NCBI RefSeq assembly: GCF_020176955.2
Contig: NZ_JAIUCZ020000003.1
Coordinates: forward strand, 682,001-746,000
Source: Nocardia sp. alder85J
GTDB lineage: Bacteria; Actinomycetota; Actinomycetes; Mycobacteriales; Mycobacteriaceae
Reading direction: 5' to 3'
DNA: 64,000 nt
Shown here: piece by piece, positions 38,110 to 46,793 of the stretch
How positions within the stretch are numbered: the stretch's first letter is position 1
Layout of the letters: each line of letters begins with the position of its first letter
The notes under the pieces: model-generated
Databases searched by the model: none
The model's input: only the letters and a program-made list of their open reading frames with translations
What the model was told of the DNA's origin: nothing
Position numbers and translations under genes: made by a program

Positions 38110-38328
38110 TTATTCGAGCCGGTCTCGCCAGCTCGGATGGGTGCGAATGTGGCGTGAGCCGCCGGCATGTTCGTTGAGGTCGCGGCTTGCCGGAGTGTCT
38201 TCGGGCTGGGATCGGGCCGGGTGGCGCGCCGCGTCGGCTCGGCGTCGGCTGCCGGTCGTACGGTTCAAGACGGACACCGTGAGGGCGCCGAGGGCGATGC
38301 CTGCGATCAGGACGATGACGATGACCAT
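38110..38328 (-). CDS. Small single-pass membrane protein
   Basis: 72 aa: the N-terminus is one hydrophobic segment (MVIVIVLIAGIALGALTVSV), followed by an Arg/Pro/Asp-rich cytoplasmic-type tail (RTTGSRRRADAARH). AGGAG with 7-nt spacing supports ATG 38328; ATG 38364 upstream is in frame but has no ribosome site. It is the first gene of the transcript leading into phosphoketolase 2 and is divergent from mgtA. Not recognised. Confidence 0.65.
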   Translation of the reverse strand: MVIVIVLIAGIALGALTVSVLNRTTGSRRRADAARHPARSQPEDTPASRDLNEHAGGSRHIRTHPSWRDRLE

Positions 38329-38693
38329 GAGAAGGCTCCTGAACGACGGCGACGCAGCCTGCATCGGTGCCGCCTGATTACGGATCAGATTGGGGCGCAA
38401 GGCTATCGGCCGGTAACAGCGGCGTCGGCCACCGGTGGCGCGCCCGGTTGGCCCTGCCACCGGTTGCCCCGGTCGCTGCCGGGGTAGGCGAGGTGGTCTG
38501 TGGGGCAACGAGGGGCCGTCGCGGATCTCAGCGGCGGCCGACCGTCGCTCGAATTGGTTGACCCTCCAAGTACATGCCTGCAACCCACAAATGTCAACAT
38601 CGTAGTTCTACATTGAATCGCTACAGTGCCTCGGCGCGCATGGCGGCGCGGCCGCACCGGACCGGATTCCTCGCCATGGATGGCGTCATCATT
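38329..38693. other. Divergent intergenic region upstream of mgtA
   Basis: About 365 bp with no convincing gene. The part from 38560 to 38720 is AT-richer than average and contains repeated CTACA/TACAT words (TTCTACATTG at 38606-38615, GTCTACATCG at 38698-38707), so it probably carries regulator sites for the divergent transcripts. Confidence 0.4.
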
Positions 38694-38716
38694 GTATGTC
38701 TACATCGTGGACATAC
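38694..38716. promoter_or_regulatory. 23-bp palindrome overlapping a candidate mgtA promoter
   Basis: GTATGTCTAC-ATC-GTGGACATAC: 10-bp arms with a single mismatch. TGGACA at 38708-38713 and TACGCT at 38732-38737, 18 bp apart, resemble a housekeeping -35/-10 pair, so the palindrome covers the -35. A repressor bound here would block transcription of the leader ORF and mgtA. The regulator is unknown. Confidence 0.6.
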
Positions 38717-38765
38717 GGGGTTTGTTGCCACTACGCTGCTCCTACGCGGATCAAAGGGAGCTGCC

Positions 38766-38837
38766 ATGATCGTTGTCGTCGGGCCGATCGCCTCGGTCGG
38801 CGAGCTGGTCGCGTCACAGCCTGGTAGTGCACAGTGA
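38766..38837 (+). CDS. 23-codon leader ORF overlapping mgtA
   Basis: A short frame (MIVVVGPIASVGELVASQPG then SAQ) with a strong AAAGGGAG ribosome site 5 nt before ATG 38766. Its stop TGA overlaps the mgtA start (GTGA at 38834-38837). The arrangement suggests translational coupling or a regulatory leader peptide, as known for other mgtA genes, though no sequence similarity to mgtL is claimed. There is no obvious Pro-codon run. Confidence 0.6.
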   Translation: MIVVVGPIASVGELVASQPGSAQ

Positions 38838-41461
38838 CGTCGGCGCCGTTGCGGACGGATACCGCCGCCGACCCGATCGATATCGTGTCGGCGGCGGTGA
38901 TGGGGTCCGCGGCACTGCTGGACCGGCTGGATACCAGTGCTACGGCGGGCCTGTCGGAGACTGAGGCCCGGCGCCGCCGAGTTCGGTGGGGTCCGAACGC
39001 GGTGTCCTCGCATCGCGCCCGCCTGTTGCCGGTGCTGTGGCATCAGTTGCGTTCGCCGTTATTGGTGTTGTTGCTGGTCGCGGCGATCGCGTCCTATTTC
39101 GTGGGTGAGCGCAGCGACGCGCTCATCATCGGCGTGATCCTGGTCCTGTCGGTCGGGCTCGGATTCGTCAACGAGTACCGCGCCGAGAAGGCCGCCGAAG
39201 CCCTGCACGACCAGATCCGCCACGAGACCGTTGCGATCCGTGACGGGCGGGCGGGCATGGTCGACGTCACGGCCCTGGTTCCCGGCGACCTCGTGGACGT
39301 GCGGCTCGGCGATGTCGTCGCCGCCGATCTGCGGTTGCTCGACGCCACGGGATTGAGTTGCGACGAATCGGTACTGACCGGCGAATCGATGCCGGTCGAG
39401 AAGAACACCGCCACCGTCCCCGCGGGCACAGGACTGGCCGCCCTGTCGGATTGCGCTCTGATGGGAACGGTGGTGAACGCGGGCAGCGGCCGCGGTGTCG
39501 TGGTGGCCACCGGCGCACACACGCAGTTCGGCGCGATCGCCGCGGGCCTGAGTGGGCATCAGCTGGAGACGGAGTTCCAACTCGGGCTGCGCAGGTTCTC
39601 GATGCTGCTGGTCTATGTGGCGGGCGCATTGACCTCGTCGATCTTCGTGCTCAACGTGGTGCTGCACAAGCCGATCATGGACGCTCTGCTGTTCTCCTTG
39701 GCGATCGCGGTCGGCATCACGCCACAGTTGCTGCCCGCGGTCGTATCCAGCAGCCTCGCCGCCGGATCCCGGCGGATGAGTCGCCGCAAGGTACTGGTCA
39801 AACGGCTGGTGTGCATCGAGGATCTCGGGAACGTCGCGGTGTTGTTCACCGACAAGACCGGCACCCTGACCGAGGGTCGGATCGACTACGCGCGGGCGGT
39901 ACCCGTCGACGGCACCGACCCCGACACGCTGCTGCGATACGGACTGCTGTGCACCGAGAACAGCATGGACGAAGGCAGAGCCGTCGGCGGCAATCCACTC
40001 GATCAGGCGCTGTGGACCGGCGCGGGCCCGGCGCAGCGCGAGATGGTTGCCGGATATACCCGGCTCGGGGTACTGCCGTTCGACCACGAACGCAATATGG
40101 TCTCGGTCCTGGTCCGTGACCCCGCGAACCAGGTCGTCCTGATCACCAAGGGCGCCCCCGAGACCGTGCTCCAACGCTGCCTCGACGTGCCCGCCGCCAC
40201 GCGAGCCGCGCTCGACACCGAGTTCGCCGCAGGAAACCGGGTCGTGGCGGTCGCCACCCGCCCGGCCGGCGGCCGTGCCCCGGCCGCCGCCGACGAGCGT
40301 GATCTGCGCTTGAGGGGACTGCTGGTCTTCCTGGACCCGCCCAAGCACGACGCCGCCGCCGCGTTGCAGCGGCTGGCGGCACTGGGAATCTCGGTGAAGG
40401 TCGTCACCGGCGACAATCCCGCGGTGGCCGCCAAGGTTTGCCGCGACCTGGGACTCGGCGCCGGTTCGATGACCGGCGCCGACATCGCCGCACTGGACGA
40501 CAGCGCGCTCGCCGCGGCGATCACCCAGACCACCGTGTTCGCCCGGGTCGGCCCGGAGGACAAAGCCCGCATCGTCCGGGTGCAGCGCCAGAGTGGGGAA
40601 GCGGTCGCCTTCCTCGGCGACGGCGTCAACGACGCCCTCGCGCTGCACGCCGCCGACGTCGGCATCTCGGTCGACTCGGCCACCGACGTCGCCAAGGACG
40701 CCGCCGACGTCATCCTGCTGGAGAAGGACCTCGCCGTGCTCGCCGACGGGGTCGGTGAGGGCCGCCGCATCTTCGCCAACACCATCAAATACGTCCTCAT
40801 GGGCACCTCCAGCAACTTCGGCAACATGTTCTCCGCCGCCGGCGCCTCGCTGTTCCTGTCGTTCCTGCCGATGCTGCCCTCACAAATACTGCTCAACAAC
40901 CTGCTCTACGACACCAGCCAGCTCGCCATCCCCACCGACAACGTCGACGAGGAGCAACTACGCCGGCCCTCACACTGGGACATCGCGTTCATCCGCCGGT
41001 TCATGATCTTCTTCGGGCCCCTCAGCTCGGTATTCGACTTCGTGACCTTCGCGGTCATGCTTGCCGTCTTCCACGCCACAGCACCGGAATTCCGCTCCGG
41101 CTGGTTCGTCGAATCATTGGCAACCCAAACCCTGGTGATCTTCGCGATCCGCACCCGCCGCGTCCCGTTCTTCCGCAGTCACCCCAGCATCCCCCTGACC
41201 CTGGCCGCCCTCGCGGTCGTAGTCCTCGGCGCCGCACTGCCGGCCACCGCACTGGCCCACACCCTCGGCTTCAGCCCGCTGCCCGCCGGATTCTTCGCCG
41301 CGCTGACCGCCATGGTCGTCGGCTATCTGATCCTGGTGGAGATCGGCAAACGAATCTTCTACCGCACCACCACAACCACCCCGCCACCACACCGGCCCGG
41401 CAACCTGAACCGTTTCCGGCGCCGCCGCGCCGCACGGTTCAGCACCGCCGCCCGCACCTGA
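38834..41461 (+). CDS. mgtA: Magnesium-translocating P-type ATPase
   Basis: 875 aa P3B-type ATPase that imports Mg2+ across the cytoplasmic membrane. Phosphorylation site VLFTDKTGTLTEG with Asp at about residue 340; TGE loop VLTGESMPVEKNT; VVTGDNPAVAAKVC; hinge FLGDGVNDALALHAADVG. The Mg-ATPase-specific LLNNLLYDTSQLAIPTDNVD is present, which separates it from Ca or heavy-metal pumps. About ten membrane helices. GTG 38834 overlaps the leader ORF stop. The C-terminal 35 residues are Thr/Pro/Arg-rich and outside the family core. Confidence 0.94.
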   Translation: MTSAPLRTDTAADPIDIVSAAVMGSAALLDRLDTSATAGLSETEARRRRVRWGPNAVSSHRARLLPVLWHQLRSPLLVLLLVAAIASYFVGERSDALIIGVILVLSVGLGFVNEYRAEKAAEALHDQIRHETVAIRDGRAGMVDVTALVPGDLVDVRLGDVVAADLRLLDATGLSCDESVLTGESMPVEKNTATVPAGTGLAALSDCALMGTVVNAGSGRGVVVATGAHTQFGAIAAGLSGHQLETEFQLGLRRFSMLLVYVAGALTSSIFVLNVVLHKPIMDALLFSLAIAVGITPQLLPAVVSSSLAAGSRRMSRRKVLVKRLVCIEDLGNVAVLFTDKTGTLTEGRIDYARAVPVDGTDPDTLLRYGLLCTENSMDEGRAVGGNPLDQALWTGAGPAQREMVAGYTRLGVLPFDHERNMVSVLVRDPANQVVLITKGAPETVLQRCLDVPAATRAALDTEFAAGNRVVAVATRPAGGRAPAAADERDLRLRGLLVFLDPPKHDAAAALQRLAALGISVKVVTGDNPAVAAKVCRDLGLGAGSMTGADIAALDDSALAAAITQTTVFARVGPEDKARIVRVQRQSGEAVAFLGDGVNDALALHAADVGISVDSATDVAKDAADVILLEKDLAVLADGVGEGRRIFANTIKYVLMGTSSNFGNMFSAAGASLFLSFLPMLPSQILLNNLLYDTSQLAIPTDNVDEEQLRRPSHWDIAFIRRFMIFFGPLSSVFDFVTFAVMLAVFHATAPEFRSGWFVESLATQTLVIFAIRTRRVPFFRSHPSIPLTLAALAVVVLGAALPATALAHTLGFSPLPAGFFAALTAMVVGYLILVEIGKRIFYRTTTTTPPPHRPGNLNRFRRRRAARFSTAART

Positions 41462-42092
41462 GTGCCCCGGTGCACATTCACCGCTGACGCCCGCACACCC
41501 GACGAACAGCATGTCCGGCGCACGCCGGTGACGGCGGAAGGCGCCACCGGCCCCGTAGTTCCGTGACGCACCCGATGACGCCTCAGTCGTGGCCCGCTCA
41601 GGCGACGGCCGGCCCGGGGTCGGGGCAGGCGCCGGGTCGGCGAGATACTTGCCAGGCCCCGGGGCGAAGGATGCCCGACACGCGTCCTGAAGTCGGGTCC
41701 CCGAGAGGCGGCCGGCGGTGCCGGCATTCCGGTTGCCCGGTCTCCGGAACATATCCGTGGTGTACGGCGCTGCCGCGGCGGGTATGGGGTGTCGCGCCGG
41801 TGGATTTCACCGGACGGCAGCGCCCGGCACGCCCGGGTGTTCGATGTCGACTCGGCGCAGTTCGTCTGCGCGAGCGCAGGTTTCGTACGTCTCCTCCCCA
41901 GAGTCGTTCGCCGCCCGTGAGCACCCGGTTCGGGCCTCCCAGCGAAATGTCTGCGGTGAGGTGGATCCGACCGGGTATACCGCCCGCGCGGCGGCCGACC
42001 GGCCGGGCAGTACCAGGGGTCGTCGACGCGCCCGACCGGCGTGACGGTCACCCGATCCACAGGTCCAGGTAAAGAGCGGTGGAAGAGATGTC
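41462..42092. other. Intergenic region, about 630 bp
   Basis: Between mgtA and the sigma-factor gene. Open frames on both strands exist but all are Arg/Pro/Gly/Cys-rich without recognisable motifs, so I call none. Presumably holds the promoter of the sigma-factor operon; no autoregulatory ECF-type box could be assigned. Confidence 0.4.
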
Positions 42093-42656
42093 GTGACCAC
42101 CACAGAGATGGTTGTCGAGACCATGCACGATGATGCGACCCTGGTGAGCAGGGCGCGCGAAGGCGATATGCGAGCCTACGAGCAGCTGGTAGTGCGCCAT
42201 CGAAGGCAGATGTTCCGCCTCGCGGACAGGATGCTCGCCGACCACCCGGACGCCGAGGACATCGTCCAGGAAGTCTTTCTCGGCGCGTGGCACCGGCTAC
42301 CGCAGCTCCACGAGGACGCCGCCTTCGTCGGCTGGCTCTACCGCATGACGACCAACCGCTGCCTGAACATGATTCGGGCCCGCAGGCCCACGGTCGAGGT
42401 GAACCCGGAGACCACCGAATCCCCGCACTCGAACCAGCCCGAGAACGCGGTACAGCTGAGCAGCGCGCTGACCGCGCTCAATGCCGCGTTGGGACTGCTC
42501 ACCCCCGAACAGCGCACCTGTTGGCTACTACGCGAGGTGCATGAGCTGACCTACGAAGAAATCGGCGACATCGTCGAAGCGAGTACGACGGCAGTGCGTG
42601 GCCGGTTGGCCCGCGCACGAGCCCATGTGTGCGAGGTGATGCAGCCGTGGCGGTGA
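42093..42656 (+). CDS. ECF-type RNA polymerase sigma factor
   Basis: 187 aa sigma-70 family member with only regions 2 and 4. Region 2 is YEQLVVRHRRQMFRLADRML, then DAEDIVQEVFLGAWHRL and FVGWLYRMTTNRCLNMIR. Region 4 is LLTPEQRTCWLLREVHELTY, then EEIGDIVEASTTAVRGRLAR. It starts at GTG 42093 and leads the Asp23/AmaP operon. A tiny frame of 30 codons overlaps its stop (GTGA at 42653) but shows no anti-sigma features. It would direct transcription of this operon or of an envelope-stress regulon. Confidence 0.93.
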   Translation: MTTTEMVVETMHDDATLVSRAREGDMRAYEQLVVRHRRQMFRLADRMLADHPDAEDIVQEVFLGAWHRLPQLHEDAAFVGWLYRMTTNRCLNMIRARRPTVEVNPETTESPHSNQPENAVQLSSALTALNAALGLLTPEQRTCWLLREVHELTYEEIGDIVEASTTAVRGRLARARAHVCEVMQPWR

Positions 42657-42849
42657 ACGGACCCCGATCAGGACTACCGGCCGAATTCGCCGCGGCCCGG
42701 CTGTGCCCGGTGGCAACGGCTCGACGCCGCAGCGTTCGGGAGTGACAAATCTATCGGAATCCGCTCTCGACCGTGACGATGCGCAGTCGGCGGGTGTCGT
42801 TGGAGATGAGCCCGAAATCAGCGAGGCTCCAGCAGAAATCAGGAGACCA

Positions 42850-43329
42850 GTGACGAGCACGATCACTTCCGACAACAGCAACGACACCAAGACCCAGACA
42901 CCCCCGGCCACCGCCACGCAGCAGAAGATCAGCGCTCTCGCCAGCGAGCAGGGCACCACCACGGTCGCCGACCTCGTCGTGCAGAAGGTGGCCGGTCTGG
43001 CCGCACGCCAGGTGCGCGGCGTGCACGACCTCGGCGGCGGCGCCGCACGCGCGTTCGGCGCCATCCGCGACCACATCCCCGGGGCATCGGCCGGCATCGG
43101 CCAAGGCGTCTCGGTCGAGGTCGGCGAGACCCAGGCCGCGGTCGATTTGGACTTGGTCGTCGAATACGGCGTCACCATCGCCGAGTTGGCGCGCACGGTA
43201 CGCCGTAACGTGATCACCGCGATCGAGCAGATGATCGGACTGTCCGTGGTCGAGGTCAACATCAACGTCAACGACGTCTTCATCCCCGGCGCCGACGACG
43301 AGACCACCCAAAGCAGCCGGGTGCACTGA
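42850..43329 (+). CDS. Asp23/Gls24 family envelope-stress protein
   Basis: 159 aa from GTG 42850 (AGGAG just upstream; the frame continues upstream to 42703 but without family conservation). Core: TTTVADLVVQKVAGLAARQV, then RGVHDLGGG and a C-terminal VRRNVITAIEQMIGLSVVEV, then NINVNDVFIP. This is the Asp23 fold. Asp23 proteins in Firmicutes are tethered to the membrane by AmaP; an AmaP-like gene ends this operon. Its stop overlaps the next ATG (TGATG). Confidence 0.9.
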   Translation: MTSTITSDNSNDTKTQTPPATATQQKISALASEQGTTTVADLVVQKVAGLAARQVRGVHDLGGGAARAFGAIRDHIPGASAGIGQGVSVEVGETQAAVDLDLVVEYGVTIAELARTVRRNVITAIEQMIGLSVVEVNINVNDVFIPGADDETTQSSRVH

Positions 43330-43517
43330 TGAGTGCCACCGCGATCTGCCTCGCGGTCGGACTCGCACTCGGCTTCGCCGCCGCGTTCGGCGGATTCGGA
43401 GCTTTCACCATCGTGATGCTGTTCGCAGTGCTCGGCCTGCTGGCCGGGCGCTGGCTCGATGGTGAGCTCGACCTGACCAAGTGGCTTCAATCGACACAAC
43501 GCAAGGCCAGACGATGA
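43329..43517 (+). CDS. DUF2273-like small membrane protein
   Basis: 62 aa with two hydrophobic stretches (CLAVGLALGFAAAFGGFGAF and FTIVMLFAVLGLLAGRWLDG) and a short basic tail. Small DUF2273-type proteins accompany Asp23 and AmaP in many Gram-positives and are thought to sit in the membrane with them. Overlaps the preceding gene by one base and the next by four. Confidence 0.85.
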   Translation: MSATAICLAVGLALGFAAAFGGFGAFTIVMLFAVLGLLAGRWLDGELDLTKWLQSTQRKARR

Positions 43518-43840
43518 CCACCGCCGTAGTCGCGGGCGAAGACCCCGGCATCACCACGGTCGCACCGCGGGCGGTCCGCCGCATCGTCGCCCAACTCGCC
43601 CGCGAAGTGCCCGGTGTCGGCGCCGCGGTGCGGGTGGCCGCCGAGATAGTGGGCGACCGGACCACGCTCGATGTCGAATTGCCGATCCGCTATCCCGCCC
43701 CGGTCAACCGGGTGAGCGAGGCCTGCCGCGAGCAACTGGTCCGTCGGACGCGGGAGCTGACCGGTTTGGCGGTGACCGGGATCGACATCGTGGTCACCGA
43801 ACTGAGCGCCGACACCACGACAGCAAGGCGGGTGCGGTGA
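43514..43840 (+). CDS. Second Asp23-like protein
   Basis: 108 aa: VAPRAVRRIVAQLAREVPGV, GAAVRVAAEIVGDRTTLDVE, YPAPVNRVSEACREQLVRRT and LTGLAVTGIDIVVTEL follow the Asp23 secondary-structure order (helix, strands, helix, strand) without the glycine-rich segment of the first copy. ATG 43514 overlaps the DUF2273 stop. Probably an Asp23 paralogue. Confidence 0.82.
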   Translation: MTTAVVAGEDPGITTVAPRAVRRIVAQLAREVPGVGAAVRVAAEIVGDRTTLDVELPIRYPAPVNRVSEACREQLVRRTRELTGLAVTGIDIVVTELSADTTTARRVR

Positions 43841-44376
43841 CTCGCTGGCCACGCCGGGTGATCCCGGCGATCGCTGTCGCGGTGCTGGTACTCGCCGCCT
43901 GCGTAGCGACGACGGTGTCGTTGATCCAGCGCCTGGTCGGAGCGCACGAATTCCTCTCCTATGACACCGTCGCCGATCACCTGCACGCCACGACCTGGCA
44001 CGATCTGCCGGTGCTTCTCGCCGGTGTGGTGGCGGCGGTGCTGGGGATCGTGCTGCTCGCCGCGGCGCTGTGGCCGGGCCGGGCAGTGGTGGTGCCGCTC
44101 GCCGACGAGGACGCGATGTCGGCCGGGGTGCGGCGCCGCGGGCTACGTTCGGCACTGCGCGGTACCGCCGGGGCGGTGGACGGCATCGGTACGGAGCGAA
44201 TCCGATTGCGCCGCAACGCCATCACAGTGTCCGCCCACAGCGACCGGATCGGCACCGACGGGCTCCCCGACGCCCTCCGCGAGACACTCACCCACCGGAT
44301 CGGGCAGATCGGCCCGCCGCCGGTACACCGCGTCCGGGCTACGCTGCGCGGCCCGAGGACAGGACATCCGTCATGA
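43837..44376 (+). CDS. DUF6286-like membrane protein of the Asp23 operon
   Basis: 179 aa with two membrane segments (VIPAIAVAVLVLAACVATTV and DLPVLLAGVVAAVLGIVLLA) and a cytoplasmic domain (RRRGLRSALRGTAGAVDGIG, then IRLRRNAITVSAHSDRIGTD). The layout matches DUF6286 proteins found in this operon in Nocardia and Mycobacterium. GTG 43837 overlaps the previous stop. Role unknown; likely part of a membrane complex with Asp23 proteins. Confidence 0.82.
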   Translation: MTRWPRRVIPAIAVAVLVLAACVATTVSLIQRLVGAHEFLSYDTVADHLHATTWHDLPVLLAGVVAAVLGIVLLAAALWPGRAVVVPLADEDAMSAGVRRRGLRSALRGTAGAVDGIGTERIRLRRNAITVSAHSDRIGTDGLPDALRETLTHRIGQIGPPPVHRVRATLRGPRTGHPS

Positions 44377-44948
44377 GCCGAACCAACCGTCCGGCCGCGT
44401 TGAACCGGGCCGTACTCGGGTTCACCGGAGCGCTGCTACTCGCCGCGGGCGCGCTGGCGGTGGCCGCGCACGACGGGCGAGTTCGCTGGATCCACGCCGA
44501 CGACACCCTGGTCCCCGGCACCGCGGCACCGCCGACCTGGGTGCTGTGGGCCGTGGGCGTCGCCGCGGTGTTACTCGCCCTGTTGTGCCTGCGCTGGCTG
44601 TCGGCGCAGCTGTTCCGGATGCCGAAATCGGTCACCTGGCGCACCGGCAGCATCGAAGGGGCGGGGACCACCGTGCTGGAATCGTCGACCGCCGCGGCAC
44701 CGGTCGCCACCGATATCGAAAGTTATCGAGGGGTACGCGCGGCCTCGGCCTGGCTGGCCGGTGAGCGCACCGCACCCGAGTTGCATCTGCTCGTCACCGC
44801 GGAACCTACCGCCGACATCACCGAACTACGCCGCACAATCCTCGGCCACGCGGTGACCCGCCTGTGTACGGCGCTGGAGGTCGAAACCATGCCGGTATCG
44901 CTGGAACTCGACTTCGCCGAGGACCGCAAGCCCGCTCGCGTGCGCTGA
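44373..44948 (+). CDS. amaP: AmaP-like Asp23 membrane anchor
   Basis: 191 aa with two N-terminal membrane segments (GFTGALLLAAGALAVAAHDG; WVLWAVGVAAVLLALLCLRW) separated by about 50 residues. A soluble domain follows whose ending (RRTILGHAVTRLCTALEVET, MPVSLELDFAED) resembles Asp23-type folds. This is the layout of alkaline-shock membrane anchor proteins. ATG 44373 overlaps the preceding stop. The last gene of the operon. Confidence 0.82.
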   Translation: MSRTNRPAALNRAVLGFTGALLLAAGALAVAAHDGRVRWIHADDTLVPGTAAPPTWVLWAVGVAAVLLALLCLRWLSAQLFRMPKSVTWRTGSIEGAGTTVLESSTAAAPVATDIESYRGVRAASAWLAGERTAPELHLLVTAEPTADITELRRTILGHAVTRLCTALEVETMPVSLELDFAEDRKPARVR

Positions 44949-45203
44949 CCCCGATAAGAGCACCACGACAATTCCCTGCCAGGGTCCGAGAACATCGGCG
45001 GCCTGGGTACCGGGTTTCACGGAAGCTTCGCGCTGCGGCGGTGTGCCAGGCGATCCGCACGCGCCGGTGACAGAGCAGCGCGTCGCGGACCCGCTACGGC
45101 CGGTAGCCGGTGAGACCGAGCCGAGCAAGCTCAGCGTTGATGTCGACCTCGATCGCGCCGAAGAAATCGATGTTCTCGCGGGGCGCCGGCAGCCGCACTC
45201 GGT
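44949..45203. other. Intergenic region with possible rpsA debris
   Basis: About 255 bp after the AmaP operon. Apart from the possible S1 scrap near 45127-45183, no gene is seen. Confidence 0.35.
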
Positions 45204-45359
45204 ATGCAGCTCGAGGTCGAGATCATCGAACTGGACCGCAGCCGCAACACCGTCGTCCTGTCCTGCTGCGCCTGGCTCGAGCAGGCACGATCCGCGGTCC
45301 GCAGCGAGTTGCTGCGCCCACTGCGCCGGCTGGAGCGGATACGTGGTGGCCGTGTCGTC
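45204..45359 (+). pseudogene. rpsA: Ribosomal protein S1 gene fragment
   Basis: About 52 codons read MQLEVEIIELDRSRNTVVLS, then CCAWLEQARSAVRSELLRPL. This matches the segment of actinobacterial S1 that reads EIEAKIIELDKNRNNVVLSR and RAWLEQTQSEVRSEFL (from memory of M. tuberculosis RpsA). The rest of S1 is missing, and RR is changed to CC before AWLEQ. A loosely similar stretch (KLSVDVDLDRAEEIDVLAG, about 45127-45183) upstream may be another scrap of the same gene in a different frame. Clearly not a functional gene. Confidence 0.75.
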
Positions 45360-45391
45360 GCGTGCCTGCACCGACATGGCCGGAGTGTCGT

Positions 45392-45757
45392 TCAGTGGGG
45401 GTCGGTGTGCTGGTCGAGGGTGTGTTGCAGGTCGGTGTTGAGGCGGTGTGCTTCGGCGAGTTGGTCTTCGAGGATGACGATGCGGCAGGCGGCGTCGAGG
45501 GGATTGCCGGCGTCGACGAGTTCACGCACGCGTGCGGCGAGGCGGAGCTGGTAGCGGGAGTAGCGGCGGTGCCCGCCGGCGGAGCGTTGCGGGGTGAGTA
45601 GTTCGGCGGCATCGAGTCCGCGCAGGAACGCGGGAGTGACACCGAGGATTTCCGCGGCGCGTCCCATGCTGTAGGCGGGATAGGTGTCGTCGTCGAGTTT
45701 GTCCGCGGCGCTACGCTCACCGGCGGGGTCGGTGGGGTCGGTGTTCGGTTGCTGCAC
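45392..45757 (-). CDS. MerR-type helix-turn-helix regulator
   Basis: 121 aa. The MerR recognition region is YPAYSMGRAAEILGVTPAFL, then RGLDAAELLTPQRSAGGHRR and YSRYQLRLAARVRELVDAGN. A C-terminal coiled coil follows (IVILEDQLAEAHRLNTDLQH). No Cys for metal sensing, so it resembles the HspR-like/stress MerR group. GTG 45757 has GAGAGGTG upstream. It lies next to the S1 fragment on the left border of the scarred region. Confidence 0.88.
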   Translation of the reverse strand: MQQPNTDPTDPAGERSAADKLDDDTYPAYSMGRAAEILGVTPAFLRGLDAAELLTPQRSAGGHRRYSRYQLRLAARVRELVDAGNPLDAACRIVILEDQLAEAHRLNTDLQHTLDQHTDPH

Positions 45758-46430
45758 AGCACCTCTCGGTGTTCAACGCCCGCAGGCCCCGGCGCGTGTG
45801 CGCCGGGGCCCGGGATTTACGGAAGAGGGGGGATCAACTGTCAATTCTGTTCACCGGCCGTGCGGGCCGGTCTCCTACACCGCACCCGGCACTTCCCGGG
45901 AATGCGGAACCGTTGCCTGACTACTCAGTGAGCACCACCTCCTGGATTGCCGGGTTCTGCCTGTTGTTCTCTCGGTCGAACTGTTCCCGCCCCGCCTCCA
46001 GCGGGCCGGCCGATTGCGCCGGGTTCCCGTCTCCGCCGGAGGGGGCGGTCGAACTGTGCTTCCGGGCAGTTCACCTGCCCGGCCTCTGGACTCTTCTCTT
46101 CGAACGACAGTGACTGTATCCCAGCGACCACGGAATGTCTACACCCGACATGACAGATTTTCGCTTGCCAGGGCAGATACCTATGTGACGTCGCCGGCGT
46201 GGCTTCGGATCGCTGCGGCGCGAGGCCAGATGTCGGGGTTATCCGGGCAGCTGCACAGGAGGCGAGGGTGATGGTCGTGACGGTCCCGGTGGCCGATGTC
46301 CCGAACGATGACAAGGACAGCGTCGCGGTACACCTCGCTCCGGAGCTGATCGCGCCGACGCCGCGGATGCGGTCCAGGTATTCGACGAGCTGGTCAGTAC
46401 CGCTCGCGGCCACGGGCGAGCGCCGTAGCG
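45758..46430. other. Intergenic region, about 670 bp
   Basis: No gene recognised. It is upstream of the MerR gene and of the first integrase remnant; the sequence from 46290 onward may be eroded integrase DNA, since the recognisable part begins near 46490. Confidence 0.35.
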
Positions 46431-46793
46431 GTGCCGCGGCGGGAATTGCGGGTGGTCGGCGTGCCTGGCGCTGGGTATCGAGTGTCCGGCGATCGCCTGA
46501 TGGCTGTCGACGAAGCCGGCGCACCGCTGCGACCGGAGCGCTACACCGATGAATTCCAGCGGATCGCGAAGGCGGCCGGACTGCGGCGTATCCAGTTGAA
46601 GCACCTGCGGAATTCGTCGGTGCCGCTCATACTCGCGCTCGGGATTCCGCCGCACATCGTATCGGCGTGGCACGGGGACCTGCGGATACGCGGTGCGCTC
46701 GGCAGGCTGGCCGAGCAGGCGGACCCGCCGACAATAGCCGATCCACGTCGCGCACGCGCCGCGCCACCTGGACTGATCTCGTACCAATCGTGA
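46431..46793 (+). pseudogene. Tyrosine integrase remnant A (C-terminal part)
   Basis: The frame contains APLRPERYTDEFQRIAKAAG, then LRRIQLKHLRNSSVPLILAL and GIPPHIVSAWHG, typical of the catalytic domain of actinobacterial phage-type integrases around the H-x-x-R box (here K-x-L-R). After WHG the sequence degenerates; the expected tyrosine segment (S-x-Y) is absent, and the N-terminal two thirds are missing. It is closely similar to part of the remnant at 49400-50266. Confidence 0.75.

Noticed and set aside
41563..42072. 169-codon frame between mgtA and the sigma factor gene
   Set aside because: Arg/Pro/Gly-rich, no motif, no ribosome site; the overlapping minus-strand frame is no better.
42653..42745. 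30-codon frame overlapping the sigma factor stop, as an anti-sigma factor
   Set aside because: Too short, Arg/Ala-rich, with no zinc-finger or membrane segment; the GTGA overlap alone is not enough.
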